This document shows, piece by piece, positions 63,901 through 64,000 of a stretch of 64,000 bases of DNA. The notes under the pieces are model-generated. The model did not search any database and was not told the DNA's origin. It saw nothing but the letters and a program-made list of their open reading frames with translations. Source of the DNA: Methylomicrobium lacus_A (lineage in GTDB: Bacteria > Pseudomonadota > Gammaproteobacteria > Methylococcales > Methylomonadaceae). A program made the translations under genes and the position numbers. Location of the stretch: contig NZ_CP169217.1 in assembly GCF_041897535.1 (NCBI RefSeq), forward strand, positions 4,154,001 through 4,218,000, written 5' to 3'. Numbering within the stretch: the stretch's first letter is position 1; every line of letters begins with the position of its first letter.

Positions 63901-64000
63901 ATGAGCGCGCAACCGCAAAGACCGCTTTCGCCCCATCTGCAAGTCTATAAGCTGCCGTTGACCGGCATCCTGTCGATCACTCACCGGATGACCGGCGTGC
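63901..64000 (+). CDS. sdhC: Succinate dehydrogenase cytochrome b556 subunit, 5' part only
   Basis: The window ends after 33 codons. MSAQPQRPLSPHLQVYKLPL, then ITHRMTGV, is the conserved SdhC N-terminus (RPLSPHLxxYK ... SIxHRxTG), including the Ser/Arg region near the quinone site. Truncated only by the window edge. Confidence 0.9.
   Translation, partial: MSAQPQRPLSPHLQVYKLPLTGILSITHRMTGV

Overview
The window looks like the chromosome of a gammaproteobacterial (type I) methanotroph or close methylotroph. Evidence: a XoxF-type lanthanide methanol dehydrogenase with its XoxJ-like periplasmic partner, an FchA-type tetrahydrofolate cyclohydrolase, a complete glycogen cassette, an SmbP-like metal-binding protein, a MoxY-like sensor kinase, and otherwise typical gammaproteobacterial genes (pilBCD-coaE-zapD-yacG, class I adenylate cyclase, lpxH, zur). 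Assignment to a genus is not possible from this sequence alone.

Layout. 0.1-5.6 kb: type IV pilus operon pilB-pilC-pilD followed by coaE, zapD, yacG. 5.6-9.1 kb, minus strand: a Nudix/ThiE-like fusion, argJ, a TusA-like protein and a PP-loop sulfur-transfer enzyme. 9.2-16.7 kb: pilU, putA, an ASCH protein, a diguanylate cyclase, hemF, zur. 16.7-18.3 kb: a decayed integron (attC-bounded cassettes on minus, truncated integrase diverging on plus). 18.3-33.8 kb: lipase, lytic transglycosylase, M28 peptidase, SmbP, cyaA, argH, a membrane c-heme protein, a sensor kinase, and a selenium-for-tRNA pair (mnmH, selD fused to an NADH-dehydrogenase-like domain). 33.9-36.2 kb: a second decayed integron with the same geometry. 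36.2-46.8 kb: glycogen region, glgB-glgA-EEP-PLD on minus and glgC, malQ on plus. 46.8-49.7 kb: xoxF-xoxJ. 50-53.6 kb: lpxH, cyclophilin, cysS, fchA. 53.6-55 kb: an IS630 element with a frameshifted transposase. 55-63.1 kb: P-type ATPase, cyclic-nucleotide-binding protein, multicopper oxidase, tandem PilZ protein, PhoD phosphatase. 63.2-64 kb: two identical tRNA-Phe genes and the start of the succinate dehydrogenase operon (SdhAF4-like gene, sdhC).

How the parts fit. XoxF oxidises methanol to formaldehyde in the periplasm, FchA belongs to the folate C1 branch, and GlgC/B/A/MalQ store and remobilise surplus carbon. PilB/C/D/U build and retract pili, and the c-di-GMP proteins (GGDEF, PilZ) and cAMP proteins (CyaA, a cNMP-binding protein) are possible regulators.

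The most noteworthy signals are (1) two relic integrons, each with an integrase N-terminal remnant too short for ordinary gene calling and each facing away from a minus-strand attC/cassette array, and (2) a pair of phosphodiesterase-fold proteins, one carrying two starch/glycogen-binding modules, encoded directly behind glgB-glgA.
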